Shown: positions 26,792 through 35,763 of the stretch, piece by piece
Position numbering within the stretch: position 1 is the stretch's first letter
How the letters are laid out: each line of letters starts with the position of its first letter
Source of the DNA: Rubrivivax sp.
Lineage (GTDB): Bacteria; Pseudomonadota; Gammaproteobacteria; Burkholderiales; Burkholderiaceae_C
Assembly: GCA_020248915.1 (NCBI GenBank)
Contig: JADCGP010000022.1
Location: 37,754 to 101,753 of the forward strand
DNA length: 64,000 nt
Reading direction: 5' to 3'
Translations under genes and position numbers: made by a program
The notes under the pieces: model-generated
Told to the model about the DNA's origin: nothing
The model's input: only the letters and a program-made list of their open reading frames with translations
The model's database searches: none

Positions 26792-27568
26792 TCAGTGGCC
26801 GCCGAGGTAGGCCGCCTGGACCTCGGCGCTGGCGCGCACGGCCTGGGGTGCGTCGCTGGCGATGACGCTGCCGTTGACCATCACCGTGATGCGGTCGGCG
26901 ATGCGGAACACGGCGTCCATGTCGTGCTCGACCAGCAGGATCGCGTGGCCCGGCCGCAGCTCGGCCAGCAGCTCGAGCATGCGCTCGGTCTCCTCCGCGC
27001 CCATGCCGGCAAGCGGCTCGTCGAGCAGCAGCACCTGGGGGGCGGTGGCCAGGCACATCGCGATCTCGAGCTGGCGCTTGCCGCCGTGCGACAGCAGGCC
27101 CGCCGGCCGCCCGAGAACGCCCTCCAGGCCGGCACGTCGCGCCGCGGCGTGCGCCGCGGCGAGGCTGGCCTGGCAGCGCGCGGCCGGCTGCCACCAGTGC
27201 CAGGGCCTGGGCGTGGCGGCCTGGGCGGCAAGGCGGCAGTTCTCGAGCACGGTGAAGCTCGGGTAGATGTTGGTGCGCTGGTAACTGCGCCCGAGGCCGC
27301 CCCGCGCGCGCCGCGGCTGCGACCAGCGCGTGACGTCCTGTCCCATCAGCTCCACGCGCCCGGCGCTGGCCTCGATCTCTCCGGCCAGCATGTTGATCAG
27401 CGTGCTCTTGCCGGCGCCGTTGGTGCCGATCACCGCGTGCACCTGACCGCGCTCGAAGGCGAGCGACACGTCGTCGACGGCCACCAGGCCGCCCCAGCGC
27501 CGCGTCAGGCCGCTGCAGCGCAGCAGCACCTCGGCACCGCCGGCGCGCGCGGGCTCAGGCGGGCTCAT
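26792..27568 (-). CDS. livG: branched-chain amino acid-type ABC ATPase LivG
   Basis: A 258-residue ATPase with Walker A GTNGAGKST, the LivG-type signature LSHGGKRQLEIAM and the characteristic GLGRSYQRTNIYPSFTVLEN Q-loop region. The ATG at 27568 overlaps livM by 14 bp; an upstream ATG at 27592 would lengthen the overlap. The signature has Gly-Lys where Gly-Glu is usual. Confidence 0.92.
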   Translation of the reverse strand: MSPPEPARAGGAEVLLRCSGLTRRWGGLVAVDDVSLAFERGQVHAVIGTNGAGKSTLINMLAGEIEASAGRVELMGQDVTRWSQPRRARGGLGRSYQRTNIYPSFTVLENCRLAAQAATPRPWHWWQPAARCQASLAAAHAAARRAGLEGVLGRPAGLLSHGGKRQLEIAMCLATAPQVLLLDEPLAGMGAEETERMLELLAELRPGHAILLVEHDMDAVFRIADRITVMVNGSVIASDAPQAVRASAEVQAAYLGGH

Positions 27569-28589
27569 CCGCTGACTCCTTGCCGCCGCCACGGGCGGCG
27601 CGTGCGCGCCGCTCGGCGAGCTGGCGCCCGATGCCGACGATGCCGTGCGGCAGCAGCGCCACGCTGGCGATGATGGTGAAGCCCATGCCGAGCAGCCAGT
27701 GGCGCGAGAACTCGCCGAAGATCGCCTCGCTCTTGAAGAACTCCTGCAGCAGCACGTAGGCGAAGGCGCCGATCAGCGCACCGCGCAGGTGGCCGATGCC
27801 GCCCAGGATGATCATGATCAGCACCGCGCCCGACAGGTGCCAGGACAGCAGTTCCGGGTTGACGAAGCCGTCCTTGACCGCGAACAGGAATCCGGCCAGG
27901 CCCGCGATCGCGCCCGAGATCGTGAAGGCGGCCAGCTTGTAGGGGTAGGTCGCGAAGCCGGTGGCGCGCATGCGCTGCTCGTTGACGCGGATGCCCGCCA
28001 GCGCACGCCCGAAGCGCGACCGCAGCAGCACCGCCAGGAAGGCGAACACCAGCACCAGCGCGCCGAAGGTGAACCAGTACAGCGTCAGCCCGCCGCGGAG
28101 CTCGAAGCCGCCGGGCACCAGGCCGAGGACCGGCCGTGCGTTGAGGTAGATGCCGTCGGTGCCGCCGCCCAGCGGCGTGTCGTGCACGACGTAGTAGGCC
28201 ATCTGCGCGAAGGCCAGCGTGACCATGATGAAGTACACGCCGCGCGTGCGCAGCGACAGCGCGCCCACTGCCAGCGCGTACAGCGCCGCGGCTCCCACGC
28301 AGGCCGGCAGCAGCCAGGCGAGCTCGGCGGGGTCGTACCCGGGCGAGAGCAGCACCGTGGCGTAGGCGCCGATGCCGAAGAAGGCCGCGTGCCCGAAGCA
28401 CACCAGCCCGGTGCCGCCCACGAGCAGTTCCAGGCTGAGCGCGAAGATCGCGTAGATCATGATCTTCGTGGCCAGCCCGATGCCGAAGCTGCCACCCACC
28501 AGCGGGTAGAGCGCCAGCGCGCCGAAGGCCAGCGCCAGGAAGGCGAGCTTGCCGCGGTCGGAGGCCTCGAGCACGGCGCCGTCCCTCAT
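27555..28589 (-). CDS. livM: branched-chain amino acid-type ABC permease LivM
   Basis: A 344-residue membrane protein with roughly nine or ten hydrophobic segments. GLVCFGHAAFFGIGAYA and RTRGVYFIMVTLAFAQM are LivM hallmarks, and RSRFGRALAGIRVNEQRMRA is the coupling loop. The start overlaps the livH stop by 4 bp. The C-terminus is Arg/Ala-rich. Confidence 0.93.
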   Translation of the reverse strand: MRDGAVLEASDRGKLAFLALAFGALALYPLVGGSFGIGLATKIMIYAIFALSLELLVGGTGLVCFGHAAFFGIGAYATVLLSPGYDPAELAWLLPACVGAAALYALAVGALSLRTRGVYFIMVTLAFAQMAYYVVHDTPLGGGTDGIYLNARPVLGLVPGGFELRGGLTLYWFTFGALVLVFAFLAVLLRSRFGRALAGIRVNEQRMRATGFATYPYKLAAFTISGAIAGLAGFLFAVKDGFVNPELLSWHLSGAVLIMIILGGIGHLRGALIGAFAYVLLQEFFKSEAIFGEFSRHWLLGMGFTIIASVALLPHGIVGIGRQLAERRARAARGGGKESADEPA

Positions 28590-29467
28590 CCGGCGCGGAA
28601 CAGCCCTTCGGGCTTCCACAGCAGGATCACCGCCATCAGCACGTAGACCAGCACGCCGGCCGCCTGGGGCAGCAGCACCTTGCCGAACGTGTCGACCACC
28701 CCGATCAGCAGCGCGGCCAGGAGTGCGCCCTTGATCGAGCCGATGCCGCCGATCACCACCACCACGAAGCAGATGATCAGCACCGACTGCCCCATGCCCG
28801 GGTAGACGCTGGACACCGGCGCGGCCACCATCCCGGCGAGCACTGCGATGGCCACGCCGGCGGCGAACACGACGCGGTAGAGGAACTTGATGTCGACGCC
28901 CAGCGACTGCACCATCTCGCGGTTGGTGGCGCCGGCGCGGATCGTCATGCCGAGCCGGGTGCGCGCGAACACGAACCACATCGCCAGCGCCAGCAGCAGG
29001 CACACGCCACTGATGAACAGGCGGTAGACCGGGTAGGTCATCACGTCCCCGAGCGGGATCGTGCCGGCCAGCAGCGGCGGCGCCTTCACGCCGTGCACGT
29101 CGTCGCCGACGATCAGGCTGCGCAGTTCCTCGAACACGAGGATCAGACCGTAGGTCATCAGCACCTGCTGCAGGTGCTCACGCTCGTACAGGAAGGCGAA
29201 GAAGGCCCACTCGAGCACGTAGCCGAGCGCGATCGACAGTACGAAGCCGACTGCCAGCGTCGTGAAGAAGCCGCCACCCGCGGTGGCCGCGACGACCGGC
29301 GCGAGCGCGTAGGCCATGTACGCGCCGATCATGTAGAAGCTGCCGTGGGCCAGGTTGATCACGCCCATGATCCCGAAGATCAGGGTCAGCCCGCTCGCCA
29401 CCAGGAACAGCAGCAGCCCGTACTGCAGCGAGTTCAGGCACTGGATCAGGAAGGTGGCGGCGTCCAT
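28586..29467 (-). CDS. livH: branched-chain amino acid-type ABC permease LivH
   Basis: A 293-residue membrane protein of the LivH family. IMGVINLAHGSFYMIGAYM near the N-terminus is diagnostic, with GMTIRAGATNREMVQSLGVD as the coupling loop. It is the first gene of livHMGF. No receptor gene lies beside it; the upstream receptor gene (29666-30817) is of another family and is separated by a strong terminator. Confidence 0.93.
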   Translation of the reverse strand: MDAATFLIQCLNSLQYGLLLFLVASGLTLIFGIMGVINLAHGSFYMIGAYMAYALAPVVAATAGGGFFTTLAVGFVLSIALGYVLEWAFFAFLYEREHLQQVLMTYGLILVFEELRSLIVGDDVHGVKAPPLLAGTIPLGDVMTYPVYRLFISGVCLLLALAMWFVFARTRLGMTIRAGATNREMVQSLGVDIKFLYRVVFAAGVAIAVLAGMVAAPVSSVYPGMGQSVLIICFVVVVIGGIGSIKGALLAALLIGVVDTFGKVLLPQAAGVLVYVLMAVILLWKPEGLFRAG

Positions 29468-29586
29468 CGATGGCGTCGGGCGGCAGGCGCGAGGCTATCA
29501 GGACCGGCGCTTCGGACCGATCGGGAGCGGCCCGGACCCGCGGGGGCTGCGCCGCACGGCGGGACGGCGACGCCGCGCGGTGCGCA

Positions 29587-29616
29587 GAAACGAAAACGCC
29601 GCGCGGTGCGCGGCGT
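29587..29616 (-). terminator. intrinsic terminator after the BMP-family receptor gene
   Basis: ACGCCGCGC, a 3-base loop, and GCGCGGCGT (29596-29616) form a perfect 9-bp stem. On the minus strand it is followed by T-rich sequence (TTT-CG-TTT). It lies 50 bases past the receptor stop and before livH, dividing the purine-type and Liv-type operons. A second copy of CGCCGCGCGGTGCGC (29571-29585) lies just beyond. Confidence 0.8.
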
Positions 29617-29665
29617 GTGGGGGGTAGGGGGGCCGCGCGGCGTCGTCGGCCGCGCGGCGCGGGCC

Positions 29666-30817
29666 TTACTTGCCGGCCGGAACCTTGCCTTCCACGCCCT
29701 TGACGTAGAAGTCGACCTTGTCCTTCCAGGCCTGGTCGGCCTTGGTGTCCTTGGCCAGCCGCTCCTTGCCGGTGTTGTCGACGACCGGGCCGGTGAACGG
29801 GTCGAGCGTGCCGCCCTTGATGGCGGCCGCGGCTTCCTCGGCCTTCTTGCGGATCGGCTCGGGGATCGCGTCGTTCATCTTGATCACGGCGTTGGCCCCC
29901 TCGGGCTTGCCCCAGATCGTGCGCTGGCCGCCCTGCCAGGTGCCGCCCAGCACGGCGCCCACGGTCTTCTTGTAGTACGGGCCCCAGTCGACGATGTTGC
30001 TCGCCAGGTGCGCCTCGGGGGCGACGGCGCTCATGTCGCTGTCCCAGCCGAAGGCGAACTTCTTGTTCTTGGCCGCGGTCTGCAGCACGGCGGTGCTGTC
30101 GGTGTTCTGCAGCAGCACGTCGGCGCCCTTGTTGATCAGCTCCTGTGCGGCGGCGCCTTCCTTCTCGGGGTCGAACCAGCTGCCGATCCAGACGACGCGG
30201 ACCTTGATCTTGGGGTTCACGCTCTGCGCGCCGAGGGTGAACGAGTTGATGTTGCGCAGCACCTCGGGGATCGGGAAGCTGCCGACGAAGCCGAGCGTGT
30301 TGGTCTTCGTCATGCCGCCGGCGATGATCCCGCTGACGTACGTGTCGTGGTAGAAGCGGGCGTCGTAGACGTTCATGTTCGGAGCGGTCTTGTAGCCGGT
30401 CGCGTGCTCGAACTTGACGTCGGGGAACTCGCTGGCCACCTTCTGCATCGGGTCCATGTAGCCGAAGCTGGTGGCGAAGATCAGCTTGTTGCCCTGGCTG
30501 GCGAGGTCGCGGATGACGCGCTCCGCGTCACCGTAGGCCACCTTCTCGACGAAGCTGGTCTTGACCTTGTCGCCGAACTCGGCCTCGACCGCCTTGCGGC
30601 CGAGGTCGTGCTGGAAGCTCCAGCCGCCGTCGCCCACCGGGCCGATGTAGATCCACGCCGCCTTCAGCGGCTCGGGCTTGGGCGCCGGAGCGGCGGCCGG
30701 TGCCGGCGCCGGCGGCGGCGCCTCCTTCTTGCCGCAGCCGACGAGGGCGGCGGTGGCCAGCGTGGCGCTGGCGATGCCGGCCCACTGCAGCAGGCGGCGC
30801 TTGTTCAGATCGGTCAT
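29666..30817 (-). CDS. BMP-family lipoprotein receptor of a nucleoside/purine ABC importer
   Basis: A 383-residue lipoprotein. A twin-Arg-free signal with lipobox A-L-V-G-C (about 24-28) is followed by a Pro/Ala linker and a BMP/PnrA-type binding domain: AAWIYIGPVGDGGWSFQHD, GNKLIFATSFGYMDPM, HATGYK, GWDSDMSAVAPE. BMP receptors bind nucleosides or, in purine-degrading proteobacteria, purine bases. AAGGAG precedes the ATG. Guanine deaminase and two permeases upstream on the same strand support a purine ligand. It is the last gene of that operon. Confidence 0.9.
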   Translation of the reverse strand: MTDLNKRRLLQWAGIASATLATAALVGCGKKEAPPPAPAPAAAPAPKPEPLKAAWIYIGPVGDGGWSFQHDLGRKAVEAEFGDKVKTSFVEKVAYGDAERVIRDLASQGNKLIFATSFGYMDPMQKVASEFPDVKFEHATGYKTAPNMNVYDARFYHDTYVSGIIAGGMTKTNTLGFVGSFPIPEVLRNINSFTLGAQSVNPKIKVRVVWIGSWFDPEKEGAAAQELINKGADVLLQNTDSTAVLQTAAKNKKFAFGWDSDMSAVAPEAHLASNIVDWGPYYKKTVGAVLGGTWQGGQRTIWGKPEGANAVIKMNDAIPEPIRKKAEEAAAAIKGGTLDPFTGPVVDNTGKERLAKDTKADQAWKDKVDFYVKGVEGKVPAGK

Positions 30818-30874
30818 GGGAGGGCTCCTTCTGGCGTATGGGTAGATGGGACGGGGACGGGGCGGGCGCAGATT

Positions 30875-31795
30875 CTATGTGCCGGGGTGGAAGGGCTTGC
30901 CGAGGGAGGCCGGCATGTTGATCCGGATGAAGGCGGCGTTGCGGCTGATCAGCGCGAGCACGACGATCGTGGCCAGGTAGGGCAGCATGGTGAGGAAGTG
31001 GCTCGCGATCTGCACGCCTTGCGCCTGCAGGTTCAGCTGCAGCACCGTGATGCCGCCGAACAGGTAGGCACCGAGCAGCGCGCGCATCGGTCGCCAGGTC
31101 GCGAACACGGTCAGCGCCAGTGCGATCCAGCCGCGGCCCGCGGTCAGACCCTCGACCCACAGCGGCGCCGTGACCAGCGAGACGTAGGCGCCTGCCAGCC
31201 CGCACAACGCGCCACCGAAGGCCACCGCCGCCAGCCGGATCCAGCGCACCGGGTAGCCGAGCGCGTGGGCCGGCTCCGGGTTCTCGCCCACGGCCCGCAG
31301 CAGCAGCCCGGAGCGGCTGCGGTACAGCCACCACGCGAGCGCGACGGCCAGCAGCATGGACACATAGACCATGGGGTGATGCCGGAACAGCGCCGGACCG
31401 ACGAACGGCAGGTCGGCCAGCCACGGCACCTGGAACGGCACGCGCTCGGACAGGCTCTTGCCGACGAGACCCACGCCGACGAAGGCGGAAAAGCCATAGC
31501 CGAACAGGCTGATCGCAAGACCGGTGGCGTACTGGTTGGTGTTGAGCCAGATGACGAGGACGCCGAACACGCAGGCCAGCGCCGCCCCGGCGAGCGCGGC
31601 CGAGCCGAAGGCGAGCAGGTCGCTGCCCGTGCCCAGCGCCACCGCGAAGCCCGCGACGGCGGCCACCAGCATCATGCCCTCGGCGCCCAGGTTGAGGACG
31701 CCCGCGCGCTCGTTGATCAGCAGACCCAGCGCCGCCAGCGCCAGCGTGGTGCCGCTGGCCAGCGCGGTGTTGACGAGCAGTGCGGTCTCGTTCAT
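30875..31795 (-). CDS. nucleoside/purine-type ABC permease
   Basis: A 306-residue membrane protein of the branched-chain permease superfamily, most like the YufQ/NupC-type partner of BMP receptors. INERAGVLNLGAEGMMLVAAV is diagnostic, and GENPEPAHALGYPVRWIRLAAV is the coupling loop. It overlaps the preceding permease by 4 bp. Confidence 0.9.
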   Translation of the reverse strand: MNETALLVNTALASGTTLALAALGLLINERAGVLNLGAEGMMLVAAVAGFAVALGTGSDLLAFGSAALAGAALACVFGVLVIWLNTNQYATGLAISLFGYGFSAFVGVGLVGKSLSERVPFQVPWLADLPFVGPALFRHHPMVYVSMLLAVALAWWLYRSRSGLLLRAVGENPEPAHALGYPVRWIRLAAVAFGGALCGLAGAYVSLVTAPLWVEGLTAGRGWIALALTVFATWRPMRALLGAYLFGGITVLQLNLQAQGVQIASHFLTMLPYLATIVVLALISRNAAFIRINMPASLGKPFHPGT

Positions 31796-32883
31796 GCGGC
31801 GCTCCGGGGGGCCTGCCGGGAGACCCGGCGGATGCGGTAGTTGATCAGGGTGTCGCAGGCCAGCAGCACCAGCAGCAGCAGCCCCTGCAGCACGCTGGAC
31901 AGTGCGCTCGGCAGGCCCAGCCGCGACTGCGCCAGCTCGCCGCCGATCAGCAGCATCGACAGCAGGATGCCGGCCAACACCACGCCCACCGGGTGCAGCC
32001 GGCCGACGAAGCAGACGATGATGGCGGTGAAGCCGTAGCCCATCGACAGGTAGGGCGTCACCTGGCGCACCGGCCCGGCGACCTCCATCGCGCCGGCCAG
32101 GCCCGCCATCGCGCCCGAGACCAGCAGCCCGGTCCAGATCGCGCCGCGGGCCGAGAAGCCCGCGTAGCGCGCCGCCATCGGCGCCAGCCCCCCCACCTGC
32201 AGCGCGAAACCGCGGTAGGTGCGGAACATGAACAGCGTCATCGCCACCACCGCGGCCAGCGCGACCAGCACGCCGACGTGCAGCCGGGTGCGCTCTAGCA
32301 GCGGCGGCAGCAGCACGCTGGCGTCGAACATCCGGCTCTGCGGCATGTTGAACCCCTGCGGGTCCTTCCAGGGGCCGAACACCAGCCAGTTGACGAGCTG
32401 CTGCGCCACGTAGACCAGCATCAGGCTGACCAGGATCTCGTTGGCGTTGAAGCGGTCGCGCAGCAGCGCCACGACGGCGGCCCACAGCATGCCGCCGAGC
32501 ATGCCGCCGACGAGCACCAGCGTGCTGCCCGCCAGCCGGGGGAGCACGATGCCCTGCTGCGTGAGCCACAGCGCCACGGCACCGCCGCCCACGCAGCCGA
32601 GCAGGAACTGCCCCTCGGCGCCGATGTTCCAGACGTTGGCGCGGTAGCACAGCGCCAGGCCGAGCGCGATCAGGATCAGCGGCGTGGCCTTCAGCAGCAC
32701 CTCGCTGAGCGCCCGGCGGCCGTTCAGCGGCTCGACGAGGAACACCTCGAGACCGCGCAGCGGGTCCTTGCCGAGCGCCGCGAAGAGGGCGGCGGCGAGC
32801 AGGGCGGTCAGGGCGAGCGCGATCACCGGCGACGCCCAGGCCATCGCCCGCGAGGGCTCGGCCCGGGCTTCAAGCTTCAGCAT
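31792..32883 (-). CDS. nucleoside/purine-type ABC permease
   Basis: A 363-residue membrane protein, the YufP/NupB-type partner. YRANVWNIGAEGQFLLGCVGG and FNANEILVSLMLVYVAQQL are the family hallmarks, and SARGAIWTGLLVSGAMAGLAG lies near the coupling region. Its start overlaps the ATPase gene by 14 bp. Confidence 0.9.
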   Translation of the reverse strand: MLKLEARAEPSRAMAWASPVIALALTALLAAALFAALGKDPLRGLEVFLVEPLNGRRALSEVLLKATPLILIALGLALCYRANVWNIGAEGQFLLGCVGGGAVALWLTQQGIVLPRLAGSTLVLVGGMLGGMLWAAVVALLRDRFNANEILVSLMLVYVAQQLVNWLVFGPWKDPQGFNMPQSRMFDASVLLPPLLERTRLHVGVLVALAAVVAMTLFMFRTYRGFALQVGGLAPMAARYAGFSARGAIWTGLLVSGAMAGLAGAMEVAGPVRQVTPYLSMGYGFTAIIVCFVGRLHPVGVVLAGILLSMLLIGGELAQSRLGLPSALSSVLQGLLLLVLLACDTLINYRIRRVSRQAPRSAA

Positions 32884-34438
32884 GCGCGGTCCCCTTCGCG
32901 GTGGATGCCGGGCCGCCGGGCCACAGGCCGCTCATCCACTCGCCGATGCGCTCGACGGTGGCCTCGGCCACCGGCATCGACGGCGACACCCGGCCCTTGG
33001 CGATGACCACCAGACGGTCGCTGATCTCGAACAGTTCGTCCAGCTCCTCGCTCACCACCAGCAGCGCGCAGCCGGCGTCGCGCAGCGCGAGCAGCTCGCC
33101 CCGGATCAGCGCCGCGGCGCCCACGTCGACGCCCCAGGTCGGCTGGCTGACGATCAGCAGCCGCGGCCGGGCATCGATCTCGCGGCCGACGATGAACTTC
33201 TGCAGGTTGCCGCCCGACAGCGACCTGGCCGCCGCGCCGGGGCCGCCGGCCTTGACCCCGAAGCGCTCGATGATGCGCGCGGCCAGCGACGTCAGCTGGC
33301 GCGTGCGCAGCCAGCCGCCGTTCGCGACGGCCTCGGTGCGCGTGAGCAGGGTGTTGGCGGCGAGCGTCATGGTCGGCACCGCGCCGCGGCCCAGCCGCTC
33401 CTCGGGGACGAAGTGCAGGCCTTCGCGGCGCCGCTGGCGCGGCGAGTGCCCGCCGACGGGCCGGCCGTCGAGCAGAACGGCGCCGGCCTCGGCACGGCGA
33501 TCCTCGCCCGACAGCGCGGCCAGCAGCTCCTGCTGGCCGTTGCCGGAGACGCCGGCGATGCCGAGGATCTCGCCGGCGCGGACTTCGAGCTCGATGTCGT
33601 GCAGGTCGACGCCGAACTGGTCCTGCCGGGCCAGGCTCAGCCCGCGCACGCAGAGCACCACCGCGCCCGCACGCGCGGCCTGGTGCTTCAGCTCGGGCGG
33701 CTCGGCGCCGATCATCAGGCGCGACAGGCTCGCGTTGCTCTCGCGCGCGGGATCGACCTCGCCAGTGACCTTGCCGCCGCGCAGCACGGTGCAGTGGTGG
33801 CACAGCGCGCGGATCTCGTCGAGCTTGTGGCTGATGTAGAGGATGCTGGTGCCCTTGGCCGCGAGCTGGCGCAGCGTGACGAAGAGCTTGTCGACGGCCT
33901 GCGGCGTCAGCACCGAGGTGGGCTCGTCGAGGATCAGCAGCTGCGGGTCGGTGAGCAGCGCGCGCACGATCTCGACTCGCTGGCGCTCTCCCACCGAGAG
34001 CGTGTGCACGGGCCGCGCCGGATCGACGTCGAGGCCGTAGCTGTGCGCCACCTCGCCGATGCGCCGCGTCACCTCGTGCAGCGACATGCCGCGGTCGAGC
34101 CCGAGCCAGACGTTCTCGGCCGCGCTCAGCGTGTCGAACAGCGAGAAGTGCTGGTAGACCATGCTGATGCCGAGCGCGCGCGCGGCGGCGGGGCTGGCGA
34201 TCCGGACGGTCCGGCCGTTGAAGCGGATCTCGCCGGCGTCGGGCTGCACTGCGCCGTAGATCACCTTCATCAGCGTGCTCTTGCCGGCGCCGTTCTCGCC
34301 GAGCACGGCGTGGATCTCGCCCGGCTGCACCCGCAGGTCGACCGCGTCGTTGGCGCGCACCGAGGGGTACTGCTTGCTGATCCCGTGCAGCTCCAGCCGG
34401 GGCGGCGTGGCGCTGGGCTGGGTGGCGGTGGCGCTCAT
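32870..34438 (-). CDS. double-domain ABC ATPase of the nucleoside/purine importer
   Basis: A 522-residue ATPase with two fused nucleotide-binding domains. The first has Walker A GENGAGKST and signature LSVGERQRVEI with LDEPTSVLTP; the second has GVSGNGQQELLAAL in place of a canonical Walker A, and LSGGNLQKFIVGRE with QPTWGVDVGA. This asymmetry is normal for the YufO/RbsA group. The Trp in QPTWGVDVG replaces a more usual Arg. It overlaps guaD by 4 bp. Confidence 0.92.
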   Translation of the reverse strand: MSATATQPSATPPRLELHGISKQYPSVRANDAVDLRVQPGEIHAVLGENGAGKSTLMKVIYGAVQPDAGEIRFNGRTVRIASPAAARALGISMVYQHFSLFDTLSAAENVWLGLDRGMSLHEVTRRIGEVAHSYGLDVDPARPVHTLSVGERQRVEIVRALLTDPQLLILDEPTSVLTPQAVDKLFVTLRQLAAKGTSILYISHKLDEIRALCHHCTVLRGGKVTGEVDPARESNASLSRLMIGAEPPELKHQAARAGAVVLCVRGLSLARQDQFGVDLHDIELEVRAGEILGIAGVSGNGQQELLAALSGEDRRAEAGAVLLDGRPVGGHSPRQRRREGLHFVPEERLGRGAVPTMTLAANTLLTRTEAVANGGWLRTRQLTSLAARIIERFGVKAGGPGAAARSLSGGNLQKFIVGREIDARPRLLIVSQPTWGVDVGAAALIRGELLALRDAGCALLVVSEELDELFEISDRLVVIAKGRVSPSMPVAEATVERIGEWMSGLWPGGPASTAKGTAHAEA

Positions 34439-35748
34439 GAGGGCATCCTCGCGTACATCCTGCGGCCGGCCACCCAGGTGCCGACCAGATGCCGTTCGTC
34501 GGCCAGGGTCATCCAGGCGAATGCCTTCTCGTGCAAGTTGCGGGCCAGGTCCATGCGCTCGCCGTCGAGCGCGCCCGCCGACCAGTCCCACAGCGCGATG
34601 TCGGCCATCCGGCCCGGCTCCAGGCTGCCGATCTCGTGCTCCAGCCCGAGCGCGGCGGCCGCGCCGAGCGTCGCGGCGTGCAGCGCCGACCACGCGGTCA
34701 GGCGCTGCCCGGCCAGCGCCTGCACCTTGTAGGCCTCGGCCAGCGTGCGTGTCTGCACCAGATGGGTGCCGCCGCCGACATCGCTGGCGACGCTGACCGC
34801 GCATCCCGCGCCGTGGGCCGCCCGCCAGTCGAACAGCCCGCTGCCGAGGAACAGGTTGCTCGACGGGCAGAACGCCAGCTGCGCGCCGGCAGCGCGCACC
34901 GCGGCGCGGTCGTGGTCGTCGAGCCAGATGCCGTGGGCGAGGATCGAGCGCCGGTGCAGCAGCCCGTGGCTGGCGTAGACGTCGAGGTAGCTGCGCGCCT
35001 GCGGGTACAGGCTCGCCACCCAGCGCACCTCGTCGCGGCTCTCGGCGACGTGGGTCTGCATGTACAGCGTCGGGTCGGCCCGGCACAGGCTGCCGGCCAT
35101 CGCCAGCTGCTGCGGCGTGCTGGTCGGCGCGAAGCGCACCGTCACGGCGTAGCTGCAGCGCGCGTGGCCGTGCCAGCGGTCGATCAGGTCGACGCAGTCG
35201 CGCTCGGCCCCGGCCACGTCGTCACGCAGGAAGTCGGGGGCGTGGCGGTCCATCAGCACCTTGCCCGCGACGACGCGCATGCCGCGTCGCGCCGCGCCTT
35301 CGAACAGCGCGGCCGCCGAGTGCCGGTGCACGGTCGGGAAGACGGCCGCGGCGGTGGTGCCGTGCGCCAGCAGCGCGTCGAGGAACTGCTCCGATCCGCG
35401 CGCTGCGACCTCGGGGTCGGCCCAGGCGCCCTCGGCAGGGAAGGTGTAGGTGTCGAGCCAGTCCAGCAGCCCGGTGCCCCAGCTCGCCCGCACCCCGAGC
35501 TGCGGGCTGTGCACGTGGGTGTCGACGAAGCCCGGCAGCAGCAGCCTCCCGGGGTGTTCCTCGCGCCGCCAGCGGGGGTCGGGGGCGTCGGACTGCACGG
35601 CGGCGATGCGGCCGTCGTCACCCACCAGCAGCCAGTGGTCGGGGCGCCAGCGCACGGCCGCCGGGGGCGCCGTGCCGCCGGGCTCGAACGCCTCGCCCCA
35701 CGGCGGCGCGGCCACGAAGTCGAGCAGGTCGGCTCGCAGGGCGAACAT
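34435..35748 (-). CDS. guaD: guanine deaminase
   Basis: A 437-residue amidohydrolase converting guanine to xanthine. The metal-binding motif PGFVDTHVHSPQ matches guanine deaminases, followed by THVAE, ILAHGIWL, FCPSSNLFLGSG and ASDVGGGT in the expected order. The zinc ligands should be the two His of HVH, the His of the third motif and the Asp of ASD. It is the first structural gene of the importer operon and supplies the substrate of the divergent xanthine dehydrogenase. Confidence 0.92.
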   Translation of the reverse strand: MFALRADLLDFVAAPPWGEAFEPGGTAPPAAVRWRPDHWLLVGDDGRIAAVQSDAPDPRWRREEHPGRLLLPGFVDTHVHSPQLGVRASWGTGLLDWLDTYTFPAEGAWADPEVAARGSEQFLDALLAHGTTAAAVFPTVHRHSAAALFEGAARRGMRVVAGKVLMDRHAPDFLRDDVAGAERDCVDLIDRWHGHARCSYAVTVRFAPTSTPQQLAMAGSLCRADPTLYMQTHVAESRDEVRWVASLYPQARSYLDVYASHGLLHRRSILAHGIWLDDHDRAAVRAAGAQLAFCPSSNLFLGSGLFDWRAAHGAGCAVSVASDVGGGTHLVQTRTLAEAYKVQALAGQRLTAWSALHAATLGAAAALGLEHEIGSLEPGRMADIALWDWSAGALDGERMDLARNLHEKAFAWMTLADERHLVGTWVAGRRMYARMPS

Positions 35749-35763
35749 GCCGGCGGCCGCGCC

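Noticed and set aside
29093..31840. A 915-codon plus-strand frame opposite livH, the BMP receptor and a permease
   Set aside because: It crosses three real minus-strand genes and a terminator and has His/Arg/Gln-rich shadow composition.
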